From contig NZ_AUMJ01000045.1 in the NCBI RefSeq assembly GCF_000430625.1, positions 1 to 54,306 on the forward strand: a stretch of DNA of 54,306 nucleotides, read 5' to 3'. Origin of the DNA: Aneurinibacillus terranovensis DSM 18919. GTDB lineage: Bacteria; Bacillota; Bacilli; Aneurinibacillales; Aneurinibacillaceae. The notes below the pieces were generated by a model that was given only the letters and a program-made list of their open reading frames with translations, was not told the DNA's origin and ran no database searches. This document shows positions 1-8,769 of the stretch, one piece after another (position 1 is the stretch's first letter; each line of letters opens with the position of its first letter). A program made the position numbers and the translations under genes.

Positions 1-2
1 TG

Positions 3-314
3 CCAAGAACAAATAATGATCATGAACTTTTCTTCCGTACCATAAAGCGTAGGCACCGTCGTATAACGGGGTTAAGATCTTGGAATCGTTACATAATGCG
101 GCACGGTGAATATATCGTTTTTGCTGAAGATGCAATTTCAGATCCTTGTATTCTCTCAAGATTAGCTACTGTACCTTTTGATGCCTACATCAATGAAATG
201 AAAAAATGGGAAGAAAGAACAAAAGAGCATATTCAACGATTTCAATTTAAAAGAGATCCAGACCAATACCTTAAATGCGTAGAAGAAAAATGGCTTAATC
301 AACGATTGTGTTAG
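3..314 (+). CDS. C-terminal part of an IS transposase, cut by the window edge
   Basis: The reading frame is open from the first bases to a stop at 312-314; an internal ATG at 96 is only a default start because the frame continues upstream with RTNND, FFRTIKRRHRR and TGLRSWNRYI. The basic RTIKRRHRR stretch and the closing acidic/aromatic part are typical of the C-terminal end of DDE transposases, but I cannot name the IS family with certainty. Whether the left part is intact cannot be judged because it lies outside the window. It is followed 16 bases later by a strong hairpin shared with the convergent CDF gene. Confidence 0.5.
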   Translation, partial: PRTNNDHELFFRTIKRRHRRITGLRSWNRYIMRHGEYIVFAEDAISDPCILSRLATVPFDAYINEMKKWEERTKEHIQRFQFKRDPDQYLKCVEEKWLNQRLC

Positions 315-330
315 TTAAGCCGTCTAAGAA

Positions 331-384
331 AAAAAATGAACATTCCACTGGCATGTTAATGTACCTGTGGAATGTTCATTTTTT
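331..384. terminator. Bidirectional intrinsic terminator between transposase stub and CDF gene
   Basis: An 18-bp perfect stem (331-348 with 367-384) encloses an 18-base loop and has A/T runs on both flanks. It can end transcription from both convergent genes. The right arm lies inside the last codons of the CDF gene, whose stop is at 356-358. Confidence 0.8.
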
Positions 385-1267
385 TACTCTGGTTTCTGTA
401 GATGCCCTCGGTCTGAAGCTGTATCGTTGTGTGGGCTATTTTAAACTCTTTAAATAGAACCTCTTCAATATGGTTTAACAGCGCTGCCGTGTCTTTTACC
501 TCCATATTTGCAATCTGGATATGGGCGCTGAGAGACAGATGTTCGTTTGAAAGGCTCCAAATATGCAGGTCAAGAACTTTCTTGATATCCTCTTCCTGCA
601 GAAGGCGTTCCTCTACCTCTTGTATCGATACTTCCTGCGGGACAGCTTCCAGCAGAATAAGGCCGGCTTCTCTTGTAATTGTCCATGCATTTTTCAAAAT
701 AATAACGGCAAACAGGCTGCTTAACAGCGGGTCAATCCAGGTTAAGCCGGTAAGCCCAATGAGCAACCCTCCGGCAAGAATTCCGAGGTAAGAAAATACA
801 TCTCCCAAAAAATGGAGAAGGGAACTTTTTACGTTGATATTGTCCCCCCCGCTCTTTAACACGAGCACAATAATAAATGTGCCAATAAAACCAACGCCGG
901 CGAGCGCCATCATTCCCGCGGAATGAACCGGAGCCGGGTGCAAAAACCGGAGTACCGATTGGTACACAATGAACAGGGAAATGCCAATCAGCGCAAGTCC
1001 ATTGATAAGCGCAGCCAAACTTCCAAACCGATGGTACCCGAATGTATGTGTATCATCCGCCGGTTTCATCGTTTGCCGTATGGCATACCAGCTAAGGAAA
1101 AGAGCAAGCATGTCGCTCATCAGGTGCCAGGCGTCCGACATAATCGCGAGGCTGTTTGTCACAAGCCCGCCAATTAATTGGCTCACAAACATGAACACGG
1201 TAATCAACGCAGACAAACGAAGACGTTTTTCATTTCCCTGTGGCGTATAATGCGCATGATCCTTCAT
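356..1267 (-). CDS. Cation diffusion facilitator (CDF) family metal exporter
   Basis: A 303-residue inner-membrane antiporter of the CDF (CzcD/ZitB) type that exports a divalent metal in exchange for protons. Six membrane segments are visible, then a cytoplasmic C-terminal domain with the LHIWSLSNEHLSLSAHI stretch typical of CDF dimerisation domains. The metal site follows the HxxxD/HxxxD pattern: H48/D52 in segment 2 (SDAWHLMSD) and H152/D156 in segment 5 (LHFLGD), which in this family usually means zinc. Unlike the paralogue at 27518 it lacks a long His-rich N-terminus (only DHAHY). The promoter region holds three Fur-type 7-1-7 boxes, so the real substrate could be iron or manganese; the sequence alone does not settle it. 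The last codons are also the arm of the terminator. Confidence 0.9.
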   Translation of the reverse strand: MKDHAHYTPQGNEKRLRLSALITVFMFVSQLIGGLVTNSLAIMSDAWHLMSDMLALFLSWYAIRQTMKPADDTHTFGYHRFGSLAALINGLALIGISLFIVYQSVLRFLHPAPVHSAGMMALAGVGFIGTFIIVLVLKSGGDNINVKSSLLHFLGDVFSYLGILAGGLLIGLTGLTWIDPLLSSLFAVIILKNAWTITREAGLILLEAVPQEVSIQEVEERLLQEEDIKKVLDLHIWSLSNEHLSLSAHIQIANMEVKDTAALLNHIEEVLFKEFKIAHTTIQLQTEGIYRNQSKKMNIPQVH

Positions 1268-1369
1268 TTTTTGAATTCTCCTCTTTTACGTTTTTCCTAT
1301 CCCGTCACTATCTTAATCGCTTTTTCAAAAGAAAACAAGAGTAAATTTAAGATATGACAAGATATACAG

Positions 1370-1452
1370 AGATAATGAGTATCAGTTTCTATAAATGGGG
1401 TTATTTAACCGAAAATGATAGTTATTATCGCTAAAAATGCGAATCGTTCTCA
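1370..1452 (-). promoter_or_regulatory. Three Fur-type 7-1-7 boxes upstream of the CDF gene
   Basis: Three 15-mers resemble the Fur-family core TGATAATnATTATCA: AGATAATGAGTATCA at 1370-1384 (12-13 of 14 informative positions), TGATAGTTATTATCG at 1416-1430 and TGCGAATCGTTCTCA at 1438-1452 (weaker). A possible promoter on the minus strand (TTCGCA, 17 bases, TATCAT) overlaps boxes two and three, so bound regulator would block it. Fur, PerR and Zur boxes share this layout; the GAT/ATC edges favour Fur. Confidence 0.55.
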
Positions 1453-1490
1453 TAAAAAACAAAACCGTCGACTAAACCTCCGTCAACGGC
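1453..1490 (-). terminator. Intrinsic terminator of ykuK
   Basis: On the minus strand an 8-bp stem (1482-1489 with 1465-1472, one G-T pair) is followed by a T-rich run, 19 bases after the ykuK stop codon. Confidence 0.65.
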
Positions 1491-1508
1491 CTTCCATTCT
1501 ATCTATCC

Positions 1509-2078
1509 TCACATATTCGAACTGACTTTAAGCCCGGACTGAACCTTGGTAAACCGGTTCGCATAACTTGAGGCAACATACGACTCCGGTTTTATCTTCG
1601 CGGTAAATCCGATCGCGTTTATCCGGCTAACCATCTCTTTAATTAAGTCTTTCGTAGCTCCATTTGTCCCAATGTCAAGATGAATCGAAAGACTAAAATC
1701 AGCCTCTTTATCGACATAAGGCAGTAATATATCAGTAATCGCATCCAACCTATCCGCTGTGAAATAACAGGCAATTTCCTCGCTTAGCGTTGTTTCCAGC
1801 GATATTTTCTCACGAAGGCTTTTCATTTTCCGGGGTACAATGTAATCCCGCAGGCATCCCCACGCCCCCCTTCCCACTCGATGGACAAGAATCGCTGAGG
1901 TAAACTTTGTATACTTCTGATACACTTGAGAATCTGTTCCAATCGCCATCGCATAACGGGCGGCCGGTTCCTGCTCCACAAATCGCAAAATCCGCTGAAA
2001 CACTTCTTCAAATCCGATAAAGCGCTCGCTTGTGTTATAGAAAGCACCTTCCTCCGGACAGGGCCGTTTGCTTCTCAT
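1509..2078 (-). CDS. ykuK: YkuK-family RNase H-like protein (DUF458)
   Basis: A protein of about 189 residues that matches the YkuK/DUF458 family, predicted to have an RNase H-like fold and no established reaction. Recognisable features are the acidic motif MAIGTDSQVY (about residues 44-53), the central LREKISLETTLSEEIA stretch and the acidic LDIGTNGATKDLIKEM segment, which place Asp residues where an RNase H fold would put them. An AGGAGG ribosome-binding site at 2089-2094 lies 10 bases before ATG 2078 and 7 before an in-frame TTG at 2081, so either could be used. It is a single-gene unit ended by its own terminator. Family assignment is firm from pattern; function is unknown. Confidence 0.85.
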   Translation of the reverse strand: MRSKRPCPEEGAFYNTSERFIGFEEVFQRILRFVEQEPAARYAMAIGTDSQVYQKYTKFTSAILVHRVGRGAWGCLRDYIVPRKMKSLREKISLETTLSEEIACYFTADRLDAITDILLPYVDKEADFSLSIHLDIGTNGATKDLIKEMVSRINAIGFTAKIKPESYVASSYANRFTKVQSGLKVSSNM

Positions 2079-2113
2079 CAACAGACAACCTCCTGATCCA
2101 AGTATTAGGTAAT

Positions 2114-2150
2114 AAAAAAGACCATCCCCACTGCGTTTGGGAATCGTCTA
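2114..2150 (-). terminator. Intrinsic terminator downstream of the crotonase gene
   Basis: On the minus strand a stem of about 12 bp with small mismatches (2136-2149 with 2119-2130) is followed by six T residues. It lies 160 bases beyond the crotonase stop codon, leaving a long 3' tail. Confidence 0.7.
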
Positions 2151-2309
2151 TTTTGTCAACAAGAGGGGGATCAATCTTTACCCATTAGGCTTTCCCTCTC
2201 TACAAGCTCACCGATAATTCGTCTTGTATATATTCTATGTTTTGCAGATTGAAAGAAGTTAAACGTTTTATAAAGATTTTACAAATGTTTTCAGGATAGG
2301 CAAAGCCGT

Positions 2310-3101
2310 TTATTTCGTAAACCGCGGTTCACGTTTCTGGATAAAGGCCGCTACCCCTTCCGGAAAATCCACAGGGTCGACATACTGTGGAAATCCCCGG
2401 TGCCCGAAAGCCACTTCCGTAAAGGGGACGCAGCGGGCAACCGATTCTTTGGCCGCCTGAAGTGAATTAGGGGAAGCCTTCTTCATGGTTTCCGCCAGAT
2501 TCAGTACAAAATCCGTCACGTTTTCTTCAGCCGTTATATAATTGAGCAAACCGAGTTGATACGCTTCTTCTCCTTTAAAAAAACGCCCGGTAAAAATCAA
2601 ATCCTTTGTCCGGCTGGGTCCAATCAGATTGACCAAACGCTGCGCAAACCGCTGGCTGATCGTAATGCCTAAACGGCCAATCGGAATCCCCATGGTCGCT
2701 TCTTTTGTCCCAACCCGCAAATCGCAGGATAGGGCCAGTTCCAGCCCAGCTCCCAAAGCCGGACCGGTGATCACGGCTATTGTGGGAATACGTAAATACT
2801 CGAAGGTGGTAATCGCCTCCTCCATATACCCAAAAGCCGCGTCCGCCTCCTGAATCGACATCGTGTGAAAGGCTTTAATATCCGAACCGACTGTAAATTG
2901 CTGTCCTTCTCCACGGAGAATGACGACCTTAATTTTTTTATTGTCTTCAATTTTTCGGCCAATATTGGCGAGTGATTGCCACATGACCGGGGTCATTGCA
3001 TTTTTTACGTTTTCCCTCTTTATCGTAACAATCGAAATTCCTGCTGTTTCCTGCCAGACAATTTTAGCTCCATCGTCGAATACAATATTTTCAATTTTCA
3101 A
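2310..3101 (-). CDS. Enoyl-CoA hydratase/isomerase (crotonase) family protein
   Basis: A 263-residue crotonase-fold protein of the usual family length, expected to act on an acyl-CoA thioester in the cytoplasm. The oxyanion-hole segments are present: GSDIKAF (about residues 72-78) and GPALGAGLELALSCD (about 113-127), the first glutamate of hydratases being kept in GLELAL. The second catalytic region, normally FxxPExxLG, reads MGIPIGRLGI, so the second glutamate of true hydratases is missing. It may therefore be an isomerase, a CoA hydrolase/decarboxylase-like member or a crotonase of unknown chemistry. It starts 32 bases after the UspA gene ends and may be cotranscribed with it; no other beta-oxidation gene is near. 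Confidence 0.85.
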   Translation of the reverse strand: MKIENIVFDDGAKIVWQETAGISIVTIKRENVKNAMTPVMWQSLANIGRKIEDNKKIKVVILRGEGQQFTVGSDIKAFHTMSIQEADAAFGYMEEAITTFEYLRIPTIAVITGPALGAGLELALSCDLRVGTKEATMGIPIGRLGITISQRFAQRLVNLIGPSRTKDLIFTGRFFKGEEAYQLGLLNYITAEENVTDFVLNLAETMKKASPNSLQAAKESVARCVPFTEVAFGHRGFPQYVDPVDFPEGVAAFIQKREPRFTK

Positions 3102-3133
3102 GTAATCACCTTGTTTCTTTGTATCATCAATTT

Positions 3134-3574
3134 TTATTGATTGGAATCAGACGGCACAATCATAACCGGACACGGCGCTTCATGGAGCACCCCATAGCTC
3201 ACACTCCCTAGCACACCGCCTATAACCGGAGTCATTCCGCGTGAGCCCATAACAATGCAGCGGACATCCCCATCCCTTGCTTCGCCGCATATTTCATCTT
3301 TTTCAATCCCGATACGCACCTTAGAAGTAAAAGGAACCCCGGATTGCTTTAGCGTTTCAATGGCAGATTGAAGAGCTTCCTGGCCCAAATCGGCCTCGTA
3401 CTCTTCAATTTCTTTATCGGTAACAAATCTCCCTGTGTGAATCATCGTATAATCCGATTGAACGGTCAAAAGTATGATGCTGTCGCGAAACGCCTCTGCC
3501 ATAGCAATGGCAGTTCGAAGCGCGTGATTTGCGTGTTTCGAACCATCTGTTGGAACTAAAATATTTTTCGCCAT
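3134..3574 (-). CDS. Universal stress protein, UspA family
   Basis: A 146-residue cytoplasmic nucleotide-binding protein. It opens with the beta strand NILVPTDGS and closes with the ATP-binding signature VMGSRGMTP...LGSVS...PVMIVP, that is G-x2-G followed by G-S at the usual spacing, so it should belong to the ATP-binding class. The start chosen is ATG 3574 because AGGTGG lies 8 bases upstream; an upstream in-frame start at 3655 would add 27 unrelated residues without a ribosome-binding site. The next gene on the same strand is the crotonase, 32 bases downstream. Confidence 0.9.
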   Translation of the reverse strand: MAKNILVPTDGSKHANHALRTAIAMAEAFRDSIILLTVQSDYTMIHTGRFVTDKEIEEYEADLGQEALQSAIETLKQSGVPFTSKVRIGIEKDEICGEARDGDVRCIVMGSRGMTPVIGGVLGSVSYGVLHEAPCPVMIVPSDSNQ

Positions 3575-3704
3575 TTCTTTTATCCACCTCAACTGTAATA
3601 ATGTAATATACCCATTACCAAGAAGTATGCACGTATACTCATAATACTCATCCATACTTTATTCTACATTCGGCCTTTTAACCCTTTAACAGGTTTATCA
3701 TCAT

Positions 3705-3740
3705 TAACAAAAGCCCGTTTCCTCAACAGGAAGCGGGCCT
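3705..3740 (-). terminator. Intrinsic terminator downstream of the ASCH gene
   Basis: On the minus strand a 12-bp stem (3728-3739 with 3712-3723, one mismatch, loop of four) is followed by TTTTGTT. It lies 30 bases after the ASCH gene. Confidence 0.8.
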
Positions 3741-3768
3741 CGCACCATTTGGGCAATGGTGAAAAGAA

Positions 3769-4107
3769 TCAATCATGTCTTTCTTCTTCAAATTCATGCA
3801 CCCACATCGGCATTTGCGGCATCCACGGCATTCCGGGGTGCATGGACAATATGTATTGTTTGTATGTCTCCACGTCTTGATAACCTTCCCGCTCTGCATC
3901 CGCATCGGTAAGTTCGCCAATAAGCTGCCGATATACATTGGTCACTTTGTATCTTTTTCCCCCCAGCTCCATAATTTCACCAGGGTCAGCGTAACGGCCG
4001 TTTCGGCGCGTAGCGGTTTTCTTTCCTTCCATCACAAGCTTAACATCCTCAAGCTGCGTAATCATACGGTCAATCGAACACGTTTTCGGCGGTAAATTTT
4101 CACTCAT
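3769..4107 (-). CDS. Small ASCH-domain-like protein
   Basis: A 112-residue protein with the pattern of small ASCH/PUA-like RNA-binding proteins: an N-terminal MITQLEDVKLVMEGKKTATRR segment carrying the GxKxxxxR motif, then PGEIMELGGKRYKVTNVYR, where a basic beta-barrel motif is expected, and a tail rich in Met and Trp (HPGMPWMPQMPMWVHEFEE). ASCH proteins are thought to bind RNA or act in RNA modification; this member has no assigned job. ATG 4107 has the ribosome-binding site AGGAGTG 7 bases upstream, better than an in-frame start at 4134. It forms its own unit with a terminator. Confidence 0.7.
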   Translation of the reverse strand: MSENLPPKTCSIDRMITQLEDVKLVMEGKKTATRRNGRYADPGEIMELGGKRYKVTNVYRQLIGELTDADAEREGYQDVETYKQYILSMHPGMPWMPQMPMWVHEFEEERHD

Positions 4108-4185
4108 AGAACACACTCCTATTTTAAATAACATTTATATCTTAATTATACGTTAAAAACCGTTTAATACCTGTGCTTTATTGCT

Positions 4186-4729
4186 TCATTGCTTTAGCTG
4201 CTTTGAAACGGATGTGAACGTATCACGAACCAGTGCCCCGGGAATCGTCAGTTCCCAATTGGTATGCCCTGAGAAGAAGATCACTTCTGGATGCCTGGAG
4301 AAGATGCTTTTTAATTTGGCATGCTGAATAACTGCCCTTTTATTTCCCCAAACAAAAAGAACCTGAAACGGTGTCGGGTAACGGCTGATGCAGAAAAATA
4401 AAGGTTGGCCGCTTCCTATCTCCTTCTTTAAGCTTTGTCCGCAGCCAATCTAACTGCTCGTCCGATAAGTACGCATCTTCATAATTATATGGATTGGACT
4501 GCCTGTATTGTTCGGACCCTAAAAAAATAAAATGGTAGCCTTTGATCCACTTATCATAGAACAATTGATGATACCCCGCAAAATCAAGGAATCGTCGGAT
4601 CGAATCCTGCTCCGTTTCCACGTTTGGGAAAGCTTTCTCATTTCTTTTTCCTGTCTCATCGAACCAGGCTTTATGAAATTCATGATTGCCAATTGTATAA
4701 AATGTATTCTCAGGTTGCTGTTAGTATGC
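4186..4729 (-). pseudogene. Metallophosphoesterase fragment, truncated and frameshifted
   Basis: Minus-strand remnants of a calcineurin-like phosphoesterase. The frame opens only after a TAA at about 4727 with ENTFYTIGNHEFHKAW, where GNHE is the family's metal-binding motif; it continues through SDEQLDWLRTKL and FIFLHQP to a stop at 4340, but the family's last part (SGHTNWELTIPGAL, with the GH motif) continues in another frame, so a frameshift lies near 4355-4362. The true C-terminal stop is at 4186-4188. The N-terminal third, with the first metal ligands, is missing and its place is taken by a hairpin element at 4764-4896. Confidence 0.8.
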
Positions 4730-4763
4730 CACAACGCTACGGGACGCATCGAAATCCGTTGTA

Positions 4764-4896
4764 TTTTTGCGAGTTTTCCCTTGCGGGGAAGCGTTGACTG
4801 TCCGTGCTTCTCTTTCGTTTGGGGACAGGGTCTCCCTTTTTGGCAGAACACGGACAGATTAGATTACACTTACCCGTAAGGAAAGATCTCGCAAAA
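4764..4896. repeat. MITE-like element with nested inverted repeats
   Basis: A stretch of about 130 bp has imperfect terminal inverted repeats of about 25 bp (TTTTTGCGAG at 4764-4773 answering CTCGCAAAAA at 4888-4897) and an inner pair CTGTCCGTG (4798-4806) with CACGGACAG (4849-4857). The whole would fold into one long hairpin. No coding frame explains it, and it sits where the N-terminal part of the phosphoesterase should be. Confidence 0.5.
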
Positions 4897-4934
4897 AAGA
4901 AAAATGGCCCATTCCATGAACGTTGAGGGTAAAT

Positions 4935-4988
4935 CAAAAAAGATAGCCCGTCATCACTATAGAAGCAAAAGTGATACGGGCTATCTTC
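4935..4988 (-). terminator. Intrinsic terminator of sleB
   Basis: On the minus strand a long stem (AAGATAGCCCGT at 4976-4987 with 4940-4951, extended by TATCAC/GTGATG) ends in six T residues. It is 56 bases past the sleB stop. Confidence 0.85.
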
Positions 4989-5043
4989 GTAATGAATTGT
5001 CAAAGTTAATTTGGGCTTGGTTCGCCACATTGGCATATCGTTT

Positions 5044-5691
5044 TCAGCGGGCAAAAATATGGTGCCCAATTCTCACTGTCTGTGGACGGGACCAAATCCA
5101 ACCGGATGTGGCTGTAGCCGGATTAAAATAATACAGCGAATGATGGGAAGGGTCCCATCCACGAACAGCTTCTAATGCGGCCTTATAGGCTTCCGCATTA
5201 GGTGTAAGCCAGTATTGGCCGTCATCAACCGCGGTAAATGCCCACCGTTGAAAGATTACACCTTTCACAGATTCAGGGAATACGTGGGACTGAACGCGAT
5301 TCATGACGACAGATGCTACAGCTACTTGTCCTACAAACGGTTCACCACGTGATTCGCTGTAAACAAGCCTGGCGAGAGCATCTAATTCCGATGCATTCAC
5401 AGAAACTTTCTTTAACTTATCCCGCATTTGCGGACCGGCTATTCCATCGATTCTCAGCCCGTAATTGCGCTGGAAATTACGAACCGCTGCCGCCGTGCGT
5501 GTATCATAAACACCTGTTATCTTCCCGGAGAAATACCCGCGGGTACGTAAGCGAAATTGCAGGTCCCAAACATCTCCTGATTTACTTCCGTAGCTGAGAG
5601 CAGGCGTGGCAGCTTCCACTTTACCAATGGGAATAAAAGAAAAGGACACTAACAAACCCAATAGAATAGGGACCAAAGTAAATTTTTTCAT
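5044..5691 (-). CDS. sleB: Spore cortex-lytic enzyme, SleB type
   Basis: A 215-residue secreted hydrolase. Residues 1-27 are a signal peptide ending GKVEA; about 33-92 form a PG_binding_1 domain (GSKSGDVWDLQFRLRTRGYF...DGIAGPQM); about 105-215 form the SleB hydrolase_2 domain, with the catalytic Glu in the LVYSESRGEPFVGQVAVA motif and the characteristic NPATATSGWIW and C-terminal IGHHIFAR. SleB is a lytic transglycosylase that degrades cortex peptidoglycan during germination, so the host should make endospores. It is slightly short against the B. subtilis protein (about 300), mainly in the linker. Ribosome-binding site AGAAGGAGG lies 10 bases before ATG 5691. The usual partner ypeB does not follow, so it could also be the SleL-independent paralogue CwlJ/YkvT type. 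Confidence 0.85.
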   Translation of the reverse strand: MKKFTLVPILLGLLVSFSFIPIGKVEAATPALSYGSKSGDVWDLQFRLRTRGYFSGKITGVYDTRTAAAVRNFQRNYGLRIDGIAGPQMRDKLKKVSVNASELDALARLVYSESRGEPFVGQVAVASVVMNRVQSHVFPESVKGVIFQRWAFTAVDDGQYWLTPNAEAYKAALEAVRGWDPSHHSLYYFNPATATSGWIWSRPQTVRIGHHIFAR

Positions 5692-6477
5692 TTTGCTCAG
5701 ACCTCCTTCTATCTTTCCTCATTTTATAGAGGACAAAATACGGATTCAATCTGAGATCATAGGAAAGAAAGGAAGTACATGCTATTCGGGTTCACCACCA
5801 ACCTTTTTCCTTGAAATAAAGGACAATCGAACGACCGACAGTCAGAAGCAGAAGGAGGACATAAGCATAACCAAACCGCCATCTTACTTCGGGCATATCA
5901 AAATTCATGCCACCCTGCGTCTTCATTAATAAAAGGAACGTCGGAACGGCCAATTTTCTTTATCACGATTTCTTCCGCCTCAACGATCTGCCTTAAATTA
6001 TGTAATCTTCCCTTCCATTCAAAATTTTATCCCAAAGGTATCTGCGCTAATGTTTGCGGGCAATGTCGTTATACCTAATAGTCGGTATGCAGTTTCCACG
6101 TTTATTGTCAGGTACTATACGAGTACTATACGAGCCTTCGGTTGTAGCATAATATAGTCCTATTGTTTCTTTGCTTAAGCCCAGTACAGTACAGTAGAAT
6201 AGAAAATAGGTAATATCGTCTGTATCATATCTTGACCTAAACCATTGAAAAAGGCTATCCAGCCTAAAAGTTTAATTCATAATTAATTTGCGGGTGGTAC
6301 AAATGTTGGCGATACCCCTACTTAGGATCTGCTGAACTGTCCAGTTAATGAGATTGCTTGTTTAACAGACACTAAATAGCTTACCATAAATGAAATTAGA
6401 TATTTTTCCTACTTTTCACCCATGCTTTTTTGAACAACTTTATTTTACTAGAGAAGGAGTTTATTTAACGTATACAG
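5692..6477. other. 786-bp gene-poor interval
   Basis: No frame here has a credible start, ribosome-binding site and family pattern. A short plus-strand frame at about 5960-6150 reads VSALMFAGNVVIP and might be a scrap of a transporter, but it is too short to name. There is an exact 11-bp tandem duplication (tactatacgag) near 6107-6128. The interval separates ppaC from sleB, both on the minus strand; no clear terminator for ppaC was found. Confidence 0.5.
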
Positions 6478-7404
6478 TTAGTTCAAAATATTGGTTAGTA
6501 CAGGCACAATTTGCAATTTGCGCGATACAACGCCTTTTAGAAAGGCTTTGTTTTCGACCAACGTAACATTGAAAGCTTTCTCAACAACATCTGCTGCGCG
6601 GCCAAGAGCTAATGCAACAGAATCATTATTTAAAATATCTGTCACAACGAAGACAAATAAGTCTAATCCCTTCTCCGAGATAAGATTTGAAAGGGCTTCC
6701 TCCAATTCTGATTGGCGTGCAAGAACATCTTTCGTATCCACAGCATTTACTTGCGCAATTTCAACCTTGAAGCTGCCCATTTGGAATGCTTTGCAATCAA
6801 GGGAAATCAGTTGGCTAATCGTTTTATTGCTTAAATCGGCACCGGCTTTCAGCATGTTTAAACCGTAGCTTTCGGCATTCACCTCGGCGATTTCAGCCAA
6901 CTCACGAGCTGCCACCACATCTTCTTCGGTACAAGTCGGCGATTTGAATAGAAGAGAATCAGAAATAATCGCAGATAACATTAAACCGGCAATTTCTTTT
7001 CGGATAGTAATCCCGTTTTCCTTATATAATTTTTTTAGAATCGTCGCTGTACATCCGACCGGTTCCGCACGATAATACAAAGGACCACTTGTTTCAAAAT
7101 TTGCAATACGGTGGTGGTCAATTACTTCTAACACGCGAACTTGATCAATATCGATCGCACTTTGTTGGCGTTCATTGTGGTCGACGAGAATGACGGCATT
7201 CACTTCATTTGCTACCGTTTCAACAAGGCGAGGTGCCTCTACCTGGAAATGGTCCAATGCAAATTGCGCTTCCCCATTAATGCTCCCTAAACGGACAGGT
7301 TCAACATTGAGTCCCAACCTCGTTTTTAATTCGGCGTACGCAATGGCAGAACAAATCGAATCTGTGTCTGGATTTTTATGCCCGAAAACAAGTATCTTCT
7401 CCAT
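6478..7404 (-). CDS. ppaC: Manganese-dependent inorganic pyrophosphatase
   Basis: A 308-residue family II pyrophosphatase (DHH superfamily) that hydrolyses pyrophosphate to phosphate in the cytoplasm with Mn or Co. All signature parts are visible: [17 protein letters not shown] at the N-terminus (H9, D13, D15 as metal ligands), ILVDHNE near residue 74, the DHH motif in [10 protein letters not shown] (about 96-105), and the C-terminal DHHA2 domain ending [10 protein letters not shown]. Length equals the family norm. The second of two adjacent ATG codons (7404) is preferred because AAGGAG sits 7 bases before it. Its Mn dependence fits the Mn transport genes elsewhere in the window. Confidence 0.96.
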   Translation of the reverse strand: MEKILVFGHKNPDTDSICSAIAYAELKTRLGLNVEPVRLGSINGEAQFALDHFQVEAPRLVETVANEVNAVILVDHNERQQSAIDIDQVRVLEVIDHHRIANFETSGPLYYRAEPVGCTATILKKLYKENGITIRKEIAGLMLSAIISDSLLFKSPTCTEEDVVAARELAEIAEVNAESYGLNMLKAGADLSNKTISQLISLDCKAFQMGSFKVEIAQVNAVDTKDVLARQSELEEALSNLISEKGLDLFVFVVTDILNNDSVALALGRAADVVEKAFNVTLVENKAFLKGVVSRKLQIVPVLTNILN

Positions 7405-7487
7405 CATTTTTCTCCTTATTCATTGTTTTAGCGAAACCATATTCCATAGAAAGTTATTTGCAAATTAGATTATACCGTGAAATTTTC

Positions 7488-7517
7488 AATATTCCCATTC
7501 ATTTAATGGGAATATTG
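7488..7517. repeat. Perfect 12-bp palindrome between bcrC and ppaC
   Basis: CAATATTCCCAT (7488-7499) and ATGGGAATATTG (7506-7517) form a perfect stem with a 6-base loop. It has no strong T run, so it is either a weak terminator for bcrC or an operator upstream of ppaC (84 bases from its start). Confidence 0.45.
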
Positions 7518-7672
7518 TGCACTTTTGCGTAAATTCTAATTATATTTAATACATCAAAGCCCTCTCTGCTACAGACCAACCTGCCGATTGTCCCATGTTC
7601 TTGCTAATAACATTTTAGGATTTGGAAGTACTTCAAGAACATAGGGCAGGGAAAATAAAACGACCTCGGACG

Positions 7673-8206
7673 TCAACCCTCCAAATAAGCCTTTCTTCTT
7701 TTCATTAAATTGGAGAATACTTGCAAGGTAATCTGCGCCGAGATTGCCCCAACTACAAATCCTCCTATTACATCTGTAGGATAATGGTGGCCAACAAATA
7801 TACGTGAAATTCCAATCATGATCGAGATAAATAAACATATTTTTCCTAACATCGAATTAAATCGCCATAAAGCAAATGTAATTGCGAAAGCCCCTGTGGT
7901 ATGGTCACTCGGAAACGAAGAATCAGGTGCATGGGATAATAAAAGATGAACATGATGTGTTATAAAAGGACGGGAACGATAAAAAATATGCCCGATAATA
8001 AAATTTGCCCCCAATCCAATTACTCCAGAAACACCCCCGATTAATCCGGCTATTCTCACTACTTTGGATTTCGAAAAGACAATCATGACAAGTAATATCA
8101 GCGCAAATACATAAGGGCCATAAGATGTGAAGCCTTTCATAATCCCATCCGTAATACTATTTTTCCCAGCAAGACCGTTTATTAACATAAATAAATGATA
8201 ATCCAT
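7673..8206 (-). CDS. bcrC: Undecaprenyl-diphosphate phosphatase, BcrC type (PAP2 family)
   Basis: A 177-residue integral membrane phosphatase that dephosphorylates undecaprenyl diphosphate on the outer face of the membrane, recycling the lipid carrier of wall synthesis and giving bacitracin tolerance. PAP2 motifs are seen in order: SRP of motif 1, PSDHTTGA (motif 2, about residues 97-104) and SRIFVGHHYPTD (motif 3, about 133-144). The pattern of B. subtilis BcrC (HAPDSSFPSDHTTGA, VGHHYPTDV) is closely followed. The start is ATG 8206, with GGAGG 5 bases upstream; an upstream TTG lies inside that ribosome-binding site. It stands alone. Confidence 0.92.
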   Translation of the reverse strand: MDYHLFMLINGLAGKNSITDGIMKGFTSYGPYVFALILLVMIVFSKSKVVRIAGLIGGVSGVIGLGANFIIGHIFYRSRPFITHHVHLLLSHAPDSSFPSDHTTGAFAITFALWRFNSMLGKICLFISIMIGISRIFVGHHYPTDVIGGFVVGAISAQITLQVFSNLMKRRKAYLEG

Positions 8207-8411
8207 AATTTCCTCCAACCATCTTTAAACTCAATTCTAATAAAAAGACTAATGAATGACTCAAGAAGTTCATTAACTCATAAAAAGTTTTTATTTTGGT
8301 CTCATTTTGAAGTTAGCTTCAAAAGGATAAGACGAATGATGGAGGTCTTTGGAAACAATACTTTCCTTTTCCGTCGGGCTAAGATTAGGAACCTCTCATA
8401 GTCCGGTGTAA

Positions 8412-8710
<299 letters not shown>

Positions 8711-8769
8711 TTACCATCCTTTTTGTTTTAGTCTACGTCAAATTTTACTGCTAAGTATTGCCCAGCCGT

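Noticed and set aside
6107-6128. Direct repeat as a CRISPR or iteron signal
   Set aside because: Only two abutting copies of 11 bp, without spacers or further copies.
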